From positions 1 through 64,000 of the forward strand of contig JANWZS010000002.1 of NCBI GenBank assembly GCA_025054855.1: a stretch of 64,000 bases of DNA. The letters run 5' to 3'. The stretch's first letter is position 1; each line of letters begins with the position of its first letter. Made by a program: the position numbers and the translations under genes. Origin of the DNA: Candidatus Nitrosocaldus sp. (GTDB lineage Archaea > Thermoproteota > Nitrososphaeria > Nitrososphaerales > Nitrosocaldaceae). Of this stretch, positions 1-8,352 are shown in pieces. The notes under the pieces are model-generated. The model saw nothing but the letters and a program-made list of their open reading frames with translations. It made no database searches and was not told where the DNA came from.

Positions 1-480
1 CCTCAGCGTTCTCTTATCTAGAGGTTCAACCTTTATGCTCACATCATCCAGAACCTGTAGAGCCTTCTCCAGTGCCATGTTGTACCCATCCACTATTATA
101 GTGGGATGGACATCCTTGTTTATCAGCTCCTCAGCCCTCTCGAGCAGTGCACCAGCAAGAACTACAACCGATGTTGTGCCATCACCAACCTCATTGTCCG
201 TAGCCTTCGATATCTCAACCATCATCTTTGCTGCTGGATGCTGTACATCCATCTCCTTCAGTATAGTTGCGCCATCGTTGGTTATGGTCACATCGCCCAA
301 GGTATCAACGAGCATCTTATCCATGCCCCTAGGCCCTAGGCTGGTCTTCACGATCTCAGCAACCAGCTTGGCTGCTGTTATGTTGTTCCTCTGTGCCTCC
401 TTCCCTCTGGTCTCCTTGGCCCCTTCCTTCAGTATCAGAACTGGTACAGTACCCCCTGCTGTTGTCACTGGTATAGCCAA
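1..480 (-). CDS. thermosome (group II chaperonin) subunit, N-terminal part
   Basis: This is the first 160 residues of an ATP-driven archaeal chaperonin subunit that folds cytosolic proteins; the rest lies beyond the left edge. Visible signatures are TSLGPRGMDKM (about residues 46-56), TNDGATIL (67-74) and the nucleotide-binding GDGTTSV (99-105). The reading frame opens with a TTG at 480, preceded by a GGTGATC Shine-Dalgarno-like sequence. No ATG lies near the usual N terminus, and the TTG gives the expected short tail before VPVLILKEG. It is divergent from the L44e gene. The family assignment is secure; which paralogue it is cannot be told from this fragment. Confidence 0.95.
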   Translation of the reverse strand, partial: MAIPVTTAGGTVPVLILKEGAKETRGKEAQRNNITAAKLVAEIVKTSLGPRGMDKMLVDTLGDVTITNDGATILKEMDVQHPAAKMMVEISKATDNEVGDGTTSVVVLAGALLERAEELINKDVHPTIIVDGYNMALEKALQVLDDVSIKVEPLDKRTLR

Positions 481-566
481 TCAGATCACCCAACCCTATC
501 TCTCTTGCACTCCAATTTATAACTTTTGCAGTGTACTTTAAATAAGAGTGCAGGGAGAGAGTTGGC

Positions 567-845
567 ATGAAGGTGCCGAAGGAGATAAACACGTACTGTC
601 CAAGGTGCAAGAAGCACACCACACATGCAATCTCACTCTACAAGAAGGGCAAGGAGAGGGGTACCGCATGGGGTGTTAGGAGGCATGAGGAGGAGAAGAA
701 GGGCTATGGAGGCCAGAAGTACCCAGAGCAGAAGAGGACAGCGAAGACCACGAAGAAGCAGCTCCTGAAGTTCAAGTGCAAGGAGTGCGGTTACACGCTC
801 CAGAGGTACGGGATGAGGCTCAGGAAGGTTGAGATAGCAGCGTAG
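567..845 (+). CDS. rpl44e: 50S ribosomal protein L44e
   Basis: This 92-residue component of the archaeal large ribosomal subunit has the full family length. It has the two zinc-binding pairs CPRC (Cys11, Cys14) and CKEC (Cys71, Cys74) separated by a basic, Lys-rich middle. The start is the first ATG, after a GGGAGAGAG purine stretch. The S27e gene follows 12 nt downstream, the usual archaeal arrangement, so the two are almost certainly one transcript. Confidence 0.98.
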   Translation: MKVPKEINTYCPRCKKHTTHAISLYKKGKERGTAWGVRRHEEEKKGYGGQKYPEQKRTAKTTKKQLLKFKCKECGYTLQRYGMRLRKVEIAA

Positions 846-857
846 GAGTGTGATGGT

Positions 858-1064
858 ATGAGCATGGGCAAGAGGGAGCATACACTGATACCGAAACCTA
901 GGAGTGCATTCATACTCGTAAGATGCAGTAGGTGCAATGCAGAGAGGATAGTCTACTCGCACTCTACTAGGGGCATAAGGTGCAGGCAGTGCAACTCACT
1001 TCTCGTTGAGAACACTGGCGGGAGGGCTGTGATCCATGCAGTTGAGGTCAACAGGTTCTCCTGA
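858..1064 (+). CDS. rps27e: 30S ribosomal protein S27e
   Basis: This 68-residue zinc-ribbon protein belongs to the small ribosomal subunit. The zinc ligands are CSRC (Cys23, Cys26) and CRQC (Cys42, Cys45), with the family's short basic N terminus and a C-terminal strand. It is co-oriented with rpl44e. Its last 17 bases overlap the 3' end of the convergent cobY gene, so the two transcripts must overlap antisense at their ends. A second in-frame ATG two codons downstream is an equally possible start. Confidence 0.97.
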   Translation: MSMGKREHTLIPKPRSAFILVRCSRCNAERIVYSHSTRGIRCRQCNSLLVENTGGRAVIHAVEVNRFS

Positions 1065-1881
1065 ACCTCGTGAGTATGCTCTCTGCCATCCTAAGGTCCT
1101 CGAGGGTATTCACGTTCACCGCTATCCTCACATCATCCAGCACGAGATGATCCTCATCTACAGTTGCTGGCACTCTCCCTATGCTTCCAGTGCTGACCAT
1201 GCTTATACCTGTGTAGCAGTATAGAGAGCCATCGCTAGCGAAGCAGTTGGCGCTGGAGATGCCAATGGAGTCGAGGAAGGCCTTGCTGGTCACGACTGCC
1301 AGCCATGCCTTCCTATTGTGCATGCGCTTGTGTGAAGCGCCTACTATATCTCTAACTATATACCCATCGAGTAGGGGGAGGTCAGCTGGGGTTACGAATA
1401 CGTTGTATGGTTCATGCTTGGATTCATTTGCATGATCCTGATCACTGTTACGGTGCATCCTAGAGGCACGGTAGGTAACCCCTACTCCTCCTCCTTCTAC
1501 CACTACCCTACCCCCTCTACTATCCCTACCCCTATCCATACCCATATCTATCCCCATACCCCTCCTCCCCATATATAGGAGGAGTGAGTTCAGGTCCTCG
1601 ACATAACCAGAGGCAGGTGTATCGACCAGCCATATCCTACATCCATTGGTAGCAGTGGTAAGAGTATTACACGCCCTAGCAGCATACCCATCCAGTATGT
1701 ATCCCTTGGTCCTCTGCGTGTTCCTGCTCACAGCAACCACTATGCCATCGAAGCATTTAGAGTGCAGTAGCGCATCCATAACGTATGAGATCATGGGCCT
1801 ACCATTGACTCTCACGAGTGGCTTCTCCTCATCCATGGCGAGCCTAGAGCCCTTGCCTCCAGCCATGAGTAGTGCAATCAT
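1048..1881 (-). CDS. cobY: adenosylcobinamide-phosphate guanylyltransferase CobY
   Basis: This is the archaeal, non-orthologous counterpart of CobU. It transfers GMP from GTP to adenosylcobinamide phosphate to activate it for nucleotide-loop assembly. The NTP-transferase signature LLMAGGKGSRL lies at residues 4-14 with EKPLV following, and VTPADLPLLDG forms the second metal/nucleotide site. I prefer the ATG at 1881; an in-frame GTG at 1890 overlaps the cobS stop as GTGA and is also possible. A roughly 35-residue Gly/Arg/Met-rich insert (about 1495-1575) interrupts the fold and looks like an expanded loop. It is the last gene of the late-cobalamin operon, and the family fits that context well. 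Confidence 0.9.
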   Translation of the reverse strand: MIALLMAGGKGSRLAMDEEKPLVRVNGRPMISYVMDALLHSKCFDGIVVAVSRNTQRTKGYILDGYAARACNTLTTATNGCRIWLVDTPASGYVEDLNSLLLYMGRRGMGIDMGMDRGRDSRGGRVVVEGGGVGVTYRASRMHRNSDQDHANESKHEPYNVFVTPADLPLLDGYIVRDIVGASHKRMHNRKAWLAVVTSKAFLDSIGISSANCFASDGSLYCYTGISMVSTGSIGRVPATVDEDHLVLDDVRIAVNVNTLEDLRMAESILTRFRRTC

Positions 1882-1886
1882 ACCTA

Positions 1887-2666
1887 TCACGGGATGGATG
1901 CTATGATGAGTAACGATGCCATCCTAGATAACTCATTCGTCGCACCGAAGAGGTCCCCAGATGCACCGCCGAAGCTCCTGTTGGCTATGTTGAGGAGTAG
2001 CATGCTCAGTGCCATGGAGCCTAGTAGTGCGTATACACCTACACCATCGAGCAGCGCATACGCTACACCTACTGTAGTGATCGTTGCCATGAGCAGCCTA
2101 GGCCAGTTAACCCCCCTGCAGTCCCTGCCCCTCATGGCCCTTATGAACGGTGCCCCCATCCCCTCCCATGCCACCCTACCCATGGATGCCTGGAGCACCA
2201 TGGAGTACTTTGCTATGCACTCACTAACCACCAATGCCCTCAGCAGGTCCATGCCATGGAGAGTGCTCAGTGCTGCGAAGAGCCCAAGCAGGTATACCAC
2301 TAGTAGTGATGCACCAGCAGACCCTATCGCTGGGTCCCTCAACGCCCTGATCTTATCCTCCCTACTGCCCTTTGCCATGACACCATCGGCAAAGTCTGCT
2401 AGGGCATCTGTATGGTGCATTCCTGTCAGTATGAGTATCAGCGCAATGAGTACGACTGCCCTAACCATACCATCTGCTACCGTGAGTGAGAGTAGGAGTG
2501 CCAGTGAGCCTATGATAGCACCAAGGATCACCCCAGCCAGGGGGAAGAGGAACATGTACCTTGCAATGTACTCTATACCATGTGATCTGCGTGTAGGTAT
2601 TATGCTCAGGAAGGAGATGAGTGCTGATAGCACTGATATTATAGAGATCATACCCATGGATATCAT
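1887..2666 (-). CDS. cobS: adenosylcobinamide-GDP ribazoletransferase (cobalamin synthase) CobS
   Basis: This polytopic membrane enzyme joins adenosylcobinamide-GDP and alpha-ribazole (or its phosphate) to make the cobalamin nucleotide loop. The family signature HTDALADFADG (about residues 85-95) carries the metal-binding acidic residues, followed by GSREDKIRALRDP. The N terminus has the typical FLSIIPTRR stretch and several hydrophobic segments. At 259 residues it is full length. It sits between cbiB and cobY in the operon, so the upstream and downstream steps are encoded next to it. Confidence 0.95.
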   Translation of the reverse strand: MISMGMISIISVLSALISFLSIIPTRRSHGIEYIARYMFLFPLAGVILGAIIGSLALLLSLTVADGMVRAVVLIALILILTGMHHTDALADFADGVMAKGSREDKIRALRDPAIGSAGASLLVVYLLGLFAALSTLHGMDLLRALVVSECIAKYSMVLQASMGRVAWEGMGAPFIRAMRGRDCRGVNWPRLLMATITTVGVAYALLDGVGVYALLGSMALSMLLLNIANRSFGGASGDLFGATNELSRMASLLIIASIP

Positions 2667-2724
2667 TCATCCGTGCAGTGAGCAATTACCCGCATCCTGA
2701 TCGTGCTGATCACGCTCATGCAAA

Positions 2725-3702
2725 TCACACCAGCAGTAGTGGGAGTACAACAAGCGCTATGAATACCATGCTGCTCACCTTCATCACCTTCAACGCCATC
2801 CTGCAGTGCTCAACCGTTATGCTCTGCTCCCCATCGCCAAGCCTATAGTAGCCTATCTTCTCCAGCCTTATCCTCAACGCTCCAGCCATAACCGACATAG
2901 GGTAGCCAGAGTTGACGCTTGGTGTATTATGCCTATCCCTGAGCATTATCCTCATAGCGTTCCTCCAGTCGAGCCTCAGGAGCATCGATGCAATGACCAT
3001 AGCAAGTGCTGTGAGCCTGGCAGGGATGTAGTTTGCTATGGTATCCAACTTGGCAGATGCATAGCCTATATGCCTATGGTACTCATCCCTATACCCAAGC
3101 ATAGAGTCTAGGGTGTTTATTGCCCTGTATGCTAGTGCAGCAGGTACTCCTAGCAGCGCATAGTAGAAGAGCGGTGCCGTGACGCCATCAACAGTACTCT
3201 CCCCTATGCTCTCTATGGTTGCAGAGAGTATATGCTCCTCATCCAGGTTGGATGTGTCCCTACCAACTATCATCGATACTTTGTATCTGGCACTTGCCAT
3301 ATCGTTGAGCATGAGCGAGTCCATCACCGCACGTGCATGCTCCTCCATGGCCCTCAGTGCGAATGTGCTCTTCAGCGCCAGTACAGATACCATGATGAGT
3401 ACGGCATGGTAACCATCCAGCATGTAGAGTATGCAGTATGCTATGATGTACACAGCAGATACCAGTCCTATGGCGAGTACGAAGCCCCTCACATACTCCA
3501 CAGCCCTGGATCTATGCTTCAGCCTAGGCTTGAATACGGAGATCAGCCTGCCCATCCAAACCGTAGGGTGTAACCTTGCTGGGTACTCTCCTAGGAGTAG
3601 GTCCAGCGCTAGTGCACCAGCAAGCACCATGTACGGGATCAGTGCATGATGTAGTGATACCCCCAGTAGATCCATACCATCGCACCATACAATCCATCCC
3701 AA
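2725..3702 (-). CDS. cbiB: adenosylcobinamide-phosphate synthase CbiB
   Basis: This integral-membrane enzyme attaches the aminopropanol-phosphate arm to adenosylcobyric acid. Family signatures are LDLLLGEYPARLHPTVWMG near residues 28-46 and the DGVTAPLFYYALLG stretch near the middle, with SVNSGYPMSVMAGAL toward the C terminus. At 325 residues it has normal length, with several predicted membrane spans. It starts 3 nt after the cbiP stop; a second ATG nine codons in is an alternative start. The CobD-like decarboxylase in the same operon supplies its aminopropanol-phosphate substrate. Confidence 0.95.
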   Translation of the reverse strand: MGWIVWCDGMDLLGVSLHHALIPYMVLAGALALDLLLGEYPARLHPTVWMGRLISVFKPRLKHRSRAVEYVRGFVLAIGLVSAVYIIAYCILYMLDGYHAVLIMVSVLALKSTFALRAMEEHARAVMDSLMLNDMASARYKVSMIVGRDTSNLDEEHILSATIESIGESTVDGVTAPLFYYALLGVPAALAYRAINTLDSMLGYRDEYHRHIGYASAKLDTIANYIPARLTALAMVIASMLLRLDWRNAMRIMLRDRHNTPSVNSGYPMSVMAGALRIRLEKIGYYRLGDGEQSITVEHCRMALKVMKVSSMVFIALVVLPLLLV

Positions 3703-3705
3703 ACA

Positions 3706-4569
3706 CTACCGCATATCCATCATCCTGATCACCTCATCCACCGCTATGCTATCCCTGACCACACGGCTGAGCCTATCTATCATCCCATCCAGGCTACTTC
3801 CTACCACCTCCGCCCTGGCTGTAACCTTGCTGGATAGCGAATCCTCCTCTGGTAGCGCAAGATCACCAACGAATGGTACAACACCGAGTATCCTCTTCCC
3901 ACTCATCCTCTCGAACCTTGCAAGTGCACCAGCTAGTATGGATCTATCTCCCCTGAACTTGTTGATTATGAACCCCCTGACCAGTTCCCTCTCCCTCCTC
4001 CTGAGGAGCATGAGCGTGCCCAGCATGCTTGCGAAGCACCCACCCCTCTCTATATCAGAGACTATGAGCACTGGCGCATCTATGGCCTCTGCGAGCCTCA
4101 TGTTTGCTATATCGTACCTTGCTATGTTGATCTCAGCAGGGCTGCCAGCACCCTCTATAACAACTACATCGCTCAACGATGAGAGATGCTTGAGCGATGA
4201 TAGCGCTATGCTCAAGCCCTTACCTATGGCAAACCTGTAGTAGTCCCTAGCATGCATCACCCTGTACTCCCTGCCTAGTACCACTACCTTGCTCAAGTAA
4301 TCTCCCATGGGCTTGAGGAGTATGGGGTTCATGTGCACATCAGGCTCCACCCTCGCAGCGAATGCCTGTAGTGCCTGAGCATGAGCCATCTCCAACCCAT
4401 CCCTTGTTGTGTACACGTTGGATGACATGTTCTGTGACTTGAATGGCGCTACTCTATAGCCGAGGTCTGCTAGTATCCTGCATAGTGCTGTTACCAGGGT
4501 GCTCTTGCCAGAGCTGGATGATGTGCCCTGAACCATTATGCACCTTATCCTGCTACTGCTATAGCCCAT
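3706..4569 (-). CDS. cbiP: cobyric acid synthase CbiP/CobQ, synthetase domain only
   Basis: CbiP/CobQ amidates corrin side chains b, d, e and g using ATP and glutamine. Here the N-terminal ATP-dependent synthetase domain is complete: P-loop GTSSSSGKST (about residues 15-24), FKSQNMSSN, VVVIEGAGSPAEINI and DIERGGCFA. The protein ends at residue 287 with a clean TAG. The C-terminal glutamine amidotransferase half of the usual roughly 480-500-residue enzyme is missing, and cbiB begins 3 nt later, so there is no room for a frameshifted remnant. Ammonia must therefore come from another subunit or directly. The start overlaps the end of the cobD-like gene. An internal ATG 11 codons later is possible. 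Confidence 0.9.
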   Translation of the reverse strand: MGYSSSRIRCIMVQGTSSSSGKSTLVTALCRILADLGYRVAPFKSQNMSSNVYTTRDGLEMAHAQALQAFAARVEPDVHMNPILLKPMGDYLSKVVVLGREYRVMHARDYYRFAIGKGLSIALSSLKHLSSLSDVVVIEGAGSPAEINIARYDIANMRLAEAIDAPVLIVSDIERGGCFASMLGTLMLLRRRERELVRGFIINKFRGDRSILAGALARFERMSGKRILGVVPFVGDLALPEEDSLSSKVTARAEVVGSSLDGMIDRLSRVVRDSIAVDEVIRMMDMR

Positions 4570-5674
4570 CCCTCAGCACATCCTCCATAGCATCCATCAG
4601 CACATCATTCTCAGCCCTGAGCCTAGGGGATATCCTAACGTACCTACCACCCTCTAGACCAAAGAAGTTGCTGCAGTCCCTCACGAGCATCCCTCTACGC
4701 AGCAGACCATCCCTCAACGCAGTTGAGTTCACCCCTTCAGGCACCTCAACCATGAAGAAGTTTACACTAGATCGCAAGGGATGATAGCCCATCCCCTTGA
4801 GCCTGTTCTGCATGTACTCCCTCTCCCCTGCAAGTATGGTCCTACACCTCTCCACATACTCCATATCTCTCAACGCCTCCACACCCGCCACCTCTGCAAG
4901 CACATTCACACTCCATGGTACCTTCACATCCGCAAGTACGCCAGCGAGCCTAGGGTTGGTGATGCAGTAGCCTATCCTGAGCCCTGCAAGCCCGAAGGCC
5001 TTGGTGAGCGATCTAAGCACGATGAGGTTGCTGAACTCCCCGGCGTACCTAGCAAGTGAGCAGTCTATGCTTGAGAACTCCATGAAGCACTCATCTAGCA
5101 GTACCATGGCACCCCTGTCGTACGCCTCCTCTACCATATGCAGGAGGGCCTCCCTTCCTACCACAGAGCCAGTAGGGTTGTTGGGGTTGCATATGAAGAT
5201 GAGTTTTGCACCCTTGCGCATCTTCTCGTAGAGCATGCTGATATGCCTAGCACTTAACATGCATGTGAGATCATCAGGCATCACATGCTCTACAGTCGCA
5301 GAGTTCTTAGTGGATGCACGCTCATACTCTGAGAATGTAGGCTCCACTATAATCACCCCATCACCCCTTGAGATGAGCGCATCTGCTACCAGGTAGATCA
5401 ACTCAACGCTCCCGTTACCTGCCACTATACATGAGTCATCAACACCTATGTACTCCGCTGCTACCTTCGTGAACCTCCTGGCATGTGCATCTGGATACTC
5501 CCCTATCGTATCGATGCTCTTCACTATAACCTCCTTGACCCTAGGCGATGGGCCGAACGGGTTAACGCTCGTACTGAAGTCTATGGCGTTGGGGCACTGC
5601 ATGTAGTGCCTCCCACCATGGATGACGGGCTTGAGCGCAAGAATACCCGCCTTGACCAAACCGTCCAACTCCAT
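4559..5674 (-). CDS. cobD: threonine-phosphate decarboxylase-like PLP enzyme (CobD/CobC)
   Basis: This fold-type I PLP enzyme probably makes (R)-1-aminopropan-2-ol phosphate from threonine phosphate for the cobalamin side arm. The HGG at residues 19-21 followed by IDFSTSVNPFGP separates this group from ordinary histidinol-phosphate aminotransferases. CNPNNPTG (162-169) and SLTKAFGLAGLR, with the PLP lysine at about 225, are intact. It leads the cobalamin operon. The ATG at 5674 lies about 26 nt from a TATA-like CTATTTAGG (5696-5704, read on the minus strand), consistent with a leaderless mRNA. A HisC role is possible but less likely given the context. Confidence 0.88.
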   Translation of the reverse strand: MELDGLVKAGILALKPVIHGGRHYMQCPNAIDFSTSVNPFGPSPRVKEVIVKSIDTIGEYPDAHARRFTKVAAEYIGVDDSCIVAGNGSVELIYLVADALISRGDGVIIVEPTFSEYERASTKNSATVEHVMPDDLTCMLSARHISMLYEKMRKGAKLIFICNPNNPTGSVVGREALLHMVEEAYDRGAMVLLDECFMEFSSIDCSLARYAGEFSNLIVLRSLTKAFGLAGLRIGYCITNPRLAGVLADVKVPWSVNVLAEVAGVEALRDMEYVERCRTILAGEREYMQNRLKGMGYHPLRSSVNFFMVEVPEGVNSTALRDGLLRRGMLVRDCSNFFGLEGGRYVRISPRLRAENDVLMDAMEDVLRDGL

Positions 5675-5695
5675 ACCCCTTGTAAGCCCCTGCTA

Positions 5696-5731
5696 CTATT
5701 TAGGTTATTCATGGCATGAAGCATTAATATA
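5696..5731. promoter_or_regulatory. divergent promoter region, cobD operon / asd
   Basis: Two TATA-like boxes lie back to back here. CTATTTAGG (5696-5704) is centred 26 nt from the minus-strand ATG at 5674. ATTAATATA (5723-5731) is centred about 26 nt from the plus-strand ATG at 5753. The spacing fits leaderless transcripts in both directions. This comes from spacing and composition only, without expression data. Confidence 0.45.
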
Positions 5732-5752
5732 ATGCTCCCTACAAGTGATGCC

Positions 5753-6829
5753 ATGCTCAAGGTAGCCATAGTAGGGGCAACTGGAGTCGTTGGACAGGAG
5801 TTCATAGTTGCTCTCGATAGGCATCCATGGTTCAGTGTCGAGGCGATAGCAGCATCTGAGCGTTCTGCTGGGAAGAGGTACATAGATGCCTTGCGGGATA
5901 GCGCTACAGGGATAATGAAGTGGCACCAGCATAGGCCAGTGCCAGAGTACGCCAGGGATATGGTCGTGAAGAGCGTGGGCGAGATAGATGCAAGGGATTA
6001 CGATCTCATATTCACTGCGGTGGAGACAGATGATGCAAGGGTCATAGAGCCCAGGCTTGCTCAGCATACGCCAGTGATAAGCACTGCAGCGGCGTTCAGG
6101 TATGAGCAGGATGTGCCCATACTCATACCAGGGATAAACGATGACCATGCTGAACTCCTCAACGTGCAGAGGGAGAGGAGGCAATGGCAGGGGTTCATAG
6201 CGCCATTGCCAAACTGCACTACCACAGGCCTAGCGATAACCCTCAAGCCCATAATGGATGCATTCGGCATAGAGAGGGTCATAATGACATCCCTCCAAGC
6301 AGTATCTGGAGCGGGTAGGAGCCCTGGTGTCGCTGCACTTGACATATTCGATAACATAATACCCTTCATACCGAAGGAGGAGGAGAAGGTCCAAGTTGAG
6401 GCCAAGAAGATACTTGGCAGGTTCACGGATGGCAGGATAGACGATGCCAGATTCAGGGTCAGTTGTACATGCACAAGGGTACCAGTCATAGACGGGCATA
6501 CAGAGTCTGCATTCGTAGAGACGAGCAGGGAGTGTGAGCCAGAGGACGTGAAGCAGGCAATGCTCAGGTACTCCAGGGGTGTCAGCGTAAGGGGCCTACC
6601 ATCTGCTCCCGAGGAGTACATAATAGTGCATGATGATCCGAGCAGGCCACAGCCAAGGCTGGATAGGGATACCAACGATGGTATGAGCACTGTAGTAGGT
6701 AGGATAAGGAAGGATACAGCATTCGAGAGGGGTGTGAAGTACGTACTGCTATCGCACAACGAGAAGATGGGCTCTGCCAAGGGTGCTGTGCTCCTTGCTG
6801 AGATGCTCAAGACCAGAGAACTCCTCTAA
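5753..6829 (+). CDS. asd: aspartate-semialdehyde dehydrogenase family protein
   Basis: The protein has the NADP-binding GATGVVGQ (residues 8-15), the catalytic PLPNCTTTG with Cys155, and the active-site His in DGHTESAF (about 249), all typical of archaeal/fungal-type aspartate-semialdehyde dehydrogenase. That enzyme makes the branch-point intermediate for Thr, Met and Lys. Malonyl-CoA reductases of some archaeal carbon-fixation cycles are close paralogues, and sequence alone does not rule that role out. An upstream in-frame ATG at 5732 exists. I prefer 5753, which starts at the canonical MLKVAIVGA and lies about 26 nt from a TATA-like box. Confidence 0.88.
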   Translation: MLKVAIVGATGVVGQEFIVALDRHPWFSVEAIAASERSAGKRYIDALRDSATGIMKWHQHRPVPEYARDMVVKSVGEIDARDYDLIFTAVETDDARVIEPRLAQHTPVISTAAAFRYEQDVPILIPGINDDHAELLNVQRERRQWQGFIAPLPNCTTTGLAITLKPIMDAFGIERVIMTSLQAVSGAGRSPGVAALDIFDNIIPFIPKEEEKVQVEAKKILGRFTDGRIDDARFRVSCTCTRVPVIDGHTESAFVETSRECEPEDVKQAMLRYSRGVSVRGLPSAPEEYIIVHDDPSRPQPRLDRDTNDGMSTVVGRIRKDTAFERGVKYVLLSHNEKMGSAKGAVLLAEMLKTRELL

Positions 6830-6893
6830 TCAGGTTAGCTGTATATAAGAAATAAGTTTATTAACCAGTGTACACTAAATAATTTAGATCGCT

Positions 6894-7370
6894 ATGCCCA
6901 AAATAGATGAATTAGATATGAGGATAGTGAGCGAGCTGATGAAGGATGCTAGCATATCAGTGCCTAGGCTGAGCAGGAAGATAAACGTGAATGCATCAGT
7001 GGTTTACAGCAGGATAAAGAGGCTCGTCAAGCTAGGGCTGATAAAGAAGTACACCATAGTGGTCAATGAGGAGATGCTCGGCTACAACGTCAAGGCCGTC
7101 ACTGGGATCAACATGGACTCGAAGATGAGGGATACCATCATATCAGGGCTCATGAAGATAGGGGAGGTTAGGGAGATAGCAGAGGTCACGGGGAGGTTCG
7201 ATATACTCGTTACGTTAACGGCAAGGACGCTGGATGAGATACACCACATAGTATCCGATAGGATAGGCAGGCTGGAGGGGGTGCAGAGGACCGAGACGTT
7301 CATAGAGATGAAGAGGACCATAAAGGAGCCTACGTACTCTGAGGTAGTGCTACCACTGGTTACAAAGTAA
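6894..7370 (+). CDS. Lrp/AsnC family transcriptional regulator
   Basis: This 158-residue protein has the two-part Lrp layout. An N-terminal helix-turn-helix (about residues 5-55, with the typical IVSELMKDASISVPRL pattern) is followed by a RAM ligand-binding/dimerisation domain (about 70-140, with EVTGRFDILVTL). It is a DNA-binding regulator whose ligand cannot be inferred. It lies between asd and ctaB, all on the plus strand, separated by AT-rich gaps of about 60 nt that contain TATA-like sequences, so each gene probably has its own promoter. Confidence 0.92.
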   Translation: MPKIDELDMRIVSELMKDASISVPRLSRKINVNASVVYSRIKRLVKLGLIKKYTIVVNEEMLGYNVKAVTGINMDSKMRDTIISGLMKIGEVREIAEVTGRFDILVTLTARTLDEIHHIVSDRIGRLEGVQRTETFIEMKRTIKEPTYSEVVLPLVTK

Positions 7371-7430
7371 GGAAATACTATAAATAAGATCCAGCCTCCC
7401 ATAGTGTAAGTAAGCGAGGGTAGTAGTGGA

Positions 7431-8312
7431 TTGCTCAAGAGTAGGGTGGGATATGGTGTAAGGAACTATTGGGAGGTCACCAAGCCCAAGATATGGTATC
7501 TACTGGTCTTCACTGCATTCGCATCTGCTGTGATAGCATCCAGGATAAGTGGTGTTGATATCGATGTACCAACATGGATACTCCTTCTGGCATCTGTCAC
7601 TGCGGGCTCTGCGGGTGCAAATACAGTATCCAGTTACATAGACAGGGATATAGATGCCATAATGGAGAGGACGAAGCATAGACCTATACCGAGCAAGAGG
7701 ATAGATGCCAGGCACGCACTATACTATGGGCTTGCACTCATCGCTATTGCATTGGTGACATCTGCCATGATAAATGCATATGCGCTGATGCTCATGGCAT
7801 TCGGCATATTCGATTACGTGATAGTGTACAGCAAGTTACTGAAGAGGAGGAGCAGGAGCAATATAGTGCTTGGCGGGTTCTCTGGAGGGATGCCAGCGCT
7901 CATAGGTTATGTTGCAGTGACAACAGCGAATATAGAGGTTGGTGTGATGCTTGCCATGCTGGTCTTCCTATGGATACCAATGCATATATGGAGTCTAGCG
8001 TTGCGACTGAGGGAGGATTACAGAAGAGCAAATGTACCTATGCTCCCAGTCGTGAATAGCGTGAGCACATCAACAAGGGTTATAGCTGCAACTACACTAC
8101 TCATGGTAGCGTTCAGTATTGCACTTGCATATACAGGGTACTTTGAGTATGTGTACATCGCAGTGGCAGGGGTTATGGGAGCAATAGTCACAGTGATGAG
8201 CATACAACTACTCATCAGACCTGATGAGAATAAGGCATGGAGGCTATTCAAGTTCTCGAGCCCGTATCTTGCTGTGCTCTTCATTGCCATGATGGTAGAT
8301 CTGCTAATCTAA
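7431..8312 (+). CDS. ctaB: protoheme IX farnesyltransferase (heme O synthase)
   Basis: This UbiA-superfamily membrane prenyltransferase adds a farnesyl group to heme b for terminal oxidases. The prenyl-diphosphate motif N-x6-D-x3-D (Asn64, Asp71, Asp75) is followed by ERTKHRPIPS. The second motif, near LREDYRRANVPMLPV, is also present. There are about nine hydrophobic segments, and 293 residues is the normal length. The best start is the TTG at 7431 after GAGGG; a TATA-like ACTATAAATA lies upstream at about 7377-7386. Its presence implies aerobic respiration with heme O or A. The stop codon lies in a (TAATC)n tract. Confidence 0.95.
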   Translation: MLKSRVGYGVRNYWEVTKPKIWYLLVFTAFASAVIASRISGVDIDVPTWILLLASVTAGSAGANTVSSYIDRDIDAIMERTKHRPIPSKRIDARHALYYGLALIAIALVTSAMINAYALMLMAFGIFDYVIVYSKLLKRRSRSNIVLGGFSGGMPALIGYVAVTTANIEVGVMLAMLVFLWIPMHIWSLALRLREDYRRANVPMLPVVNSVSTSTRVIAATTLLMVAFSIALAYTGYFEYVYIAVAGVMGAIVTVMSIQLLIRPDENKAWRLFKFSSPYLAVLFIAMMVDLLI

Positions 8313-8338
8313 TCTAATCTGATCTACTAATCTAAATC
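8304..8338. repeat. TAATC tandem tract, stops on both strands
   Basis: Pentanucleotide repeats of CTAAT overlap the ctaB stop codon and face the 3' end of the convergent RTX gene. TAA recurs in shifting frames on the plus strand, and TAG recurs on the minus strand as ATTAG, so readthrough from either gene would stop in any frame. Confidence 0.6.
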
Positions 8339-8352
8339 ATTCATCGTCTGCA

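Noticed and set aside
1894-2700. 268-codon plus-strand frame opposite cobS
   Set aside because: It is a shadow of cobS: the minus-strand frame carries the HTDALADFADG motif, and the plus product is Ser/Pro/Met-rich in the way antisense frames of this codon usage are.
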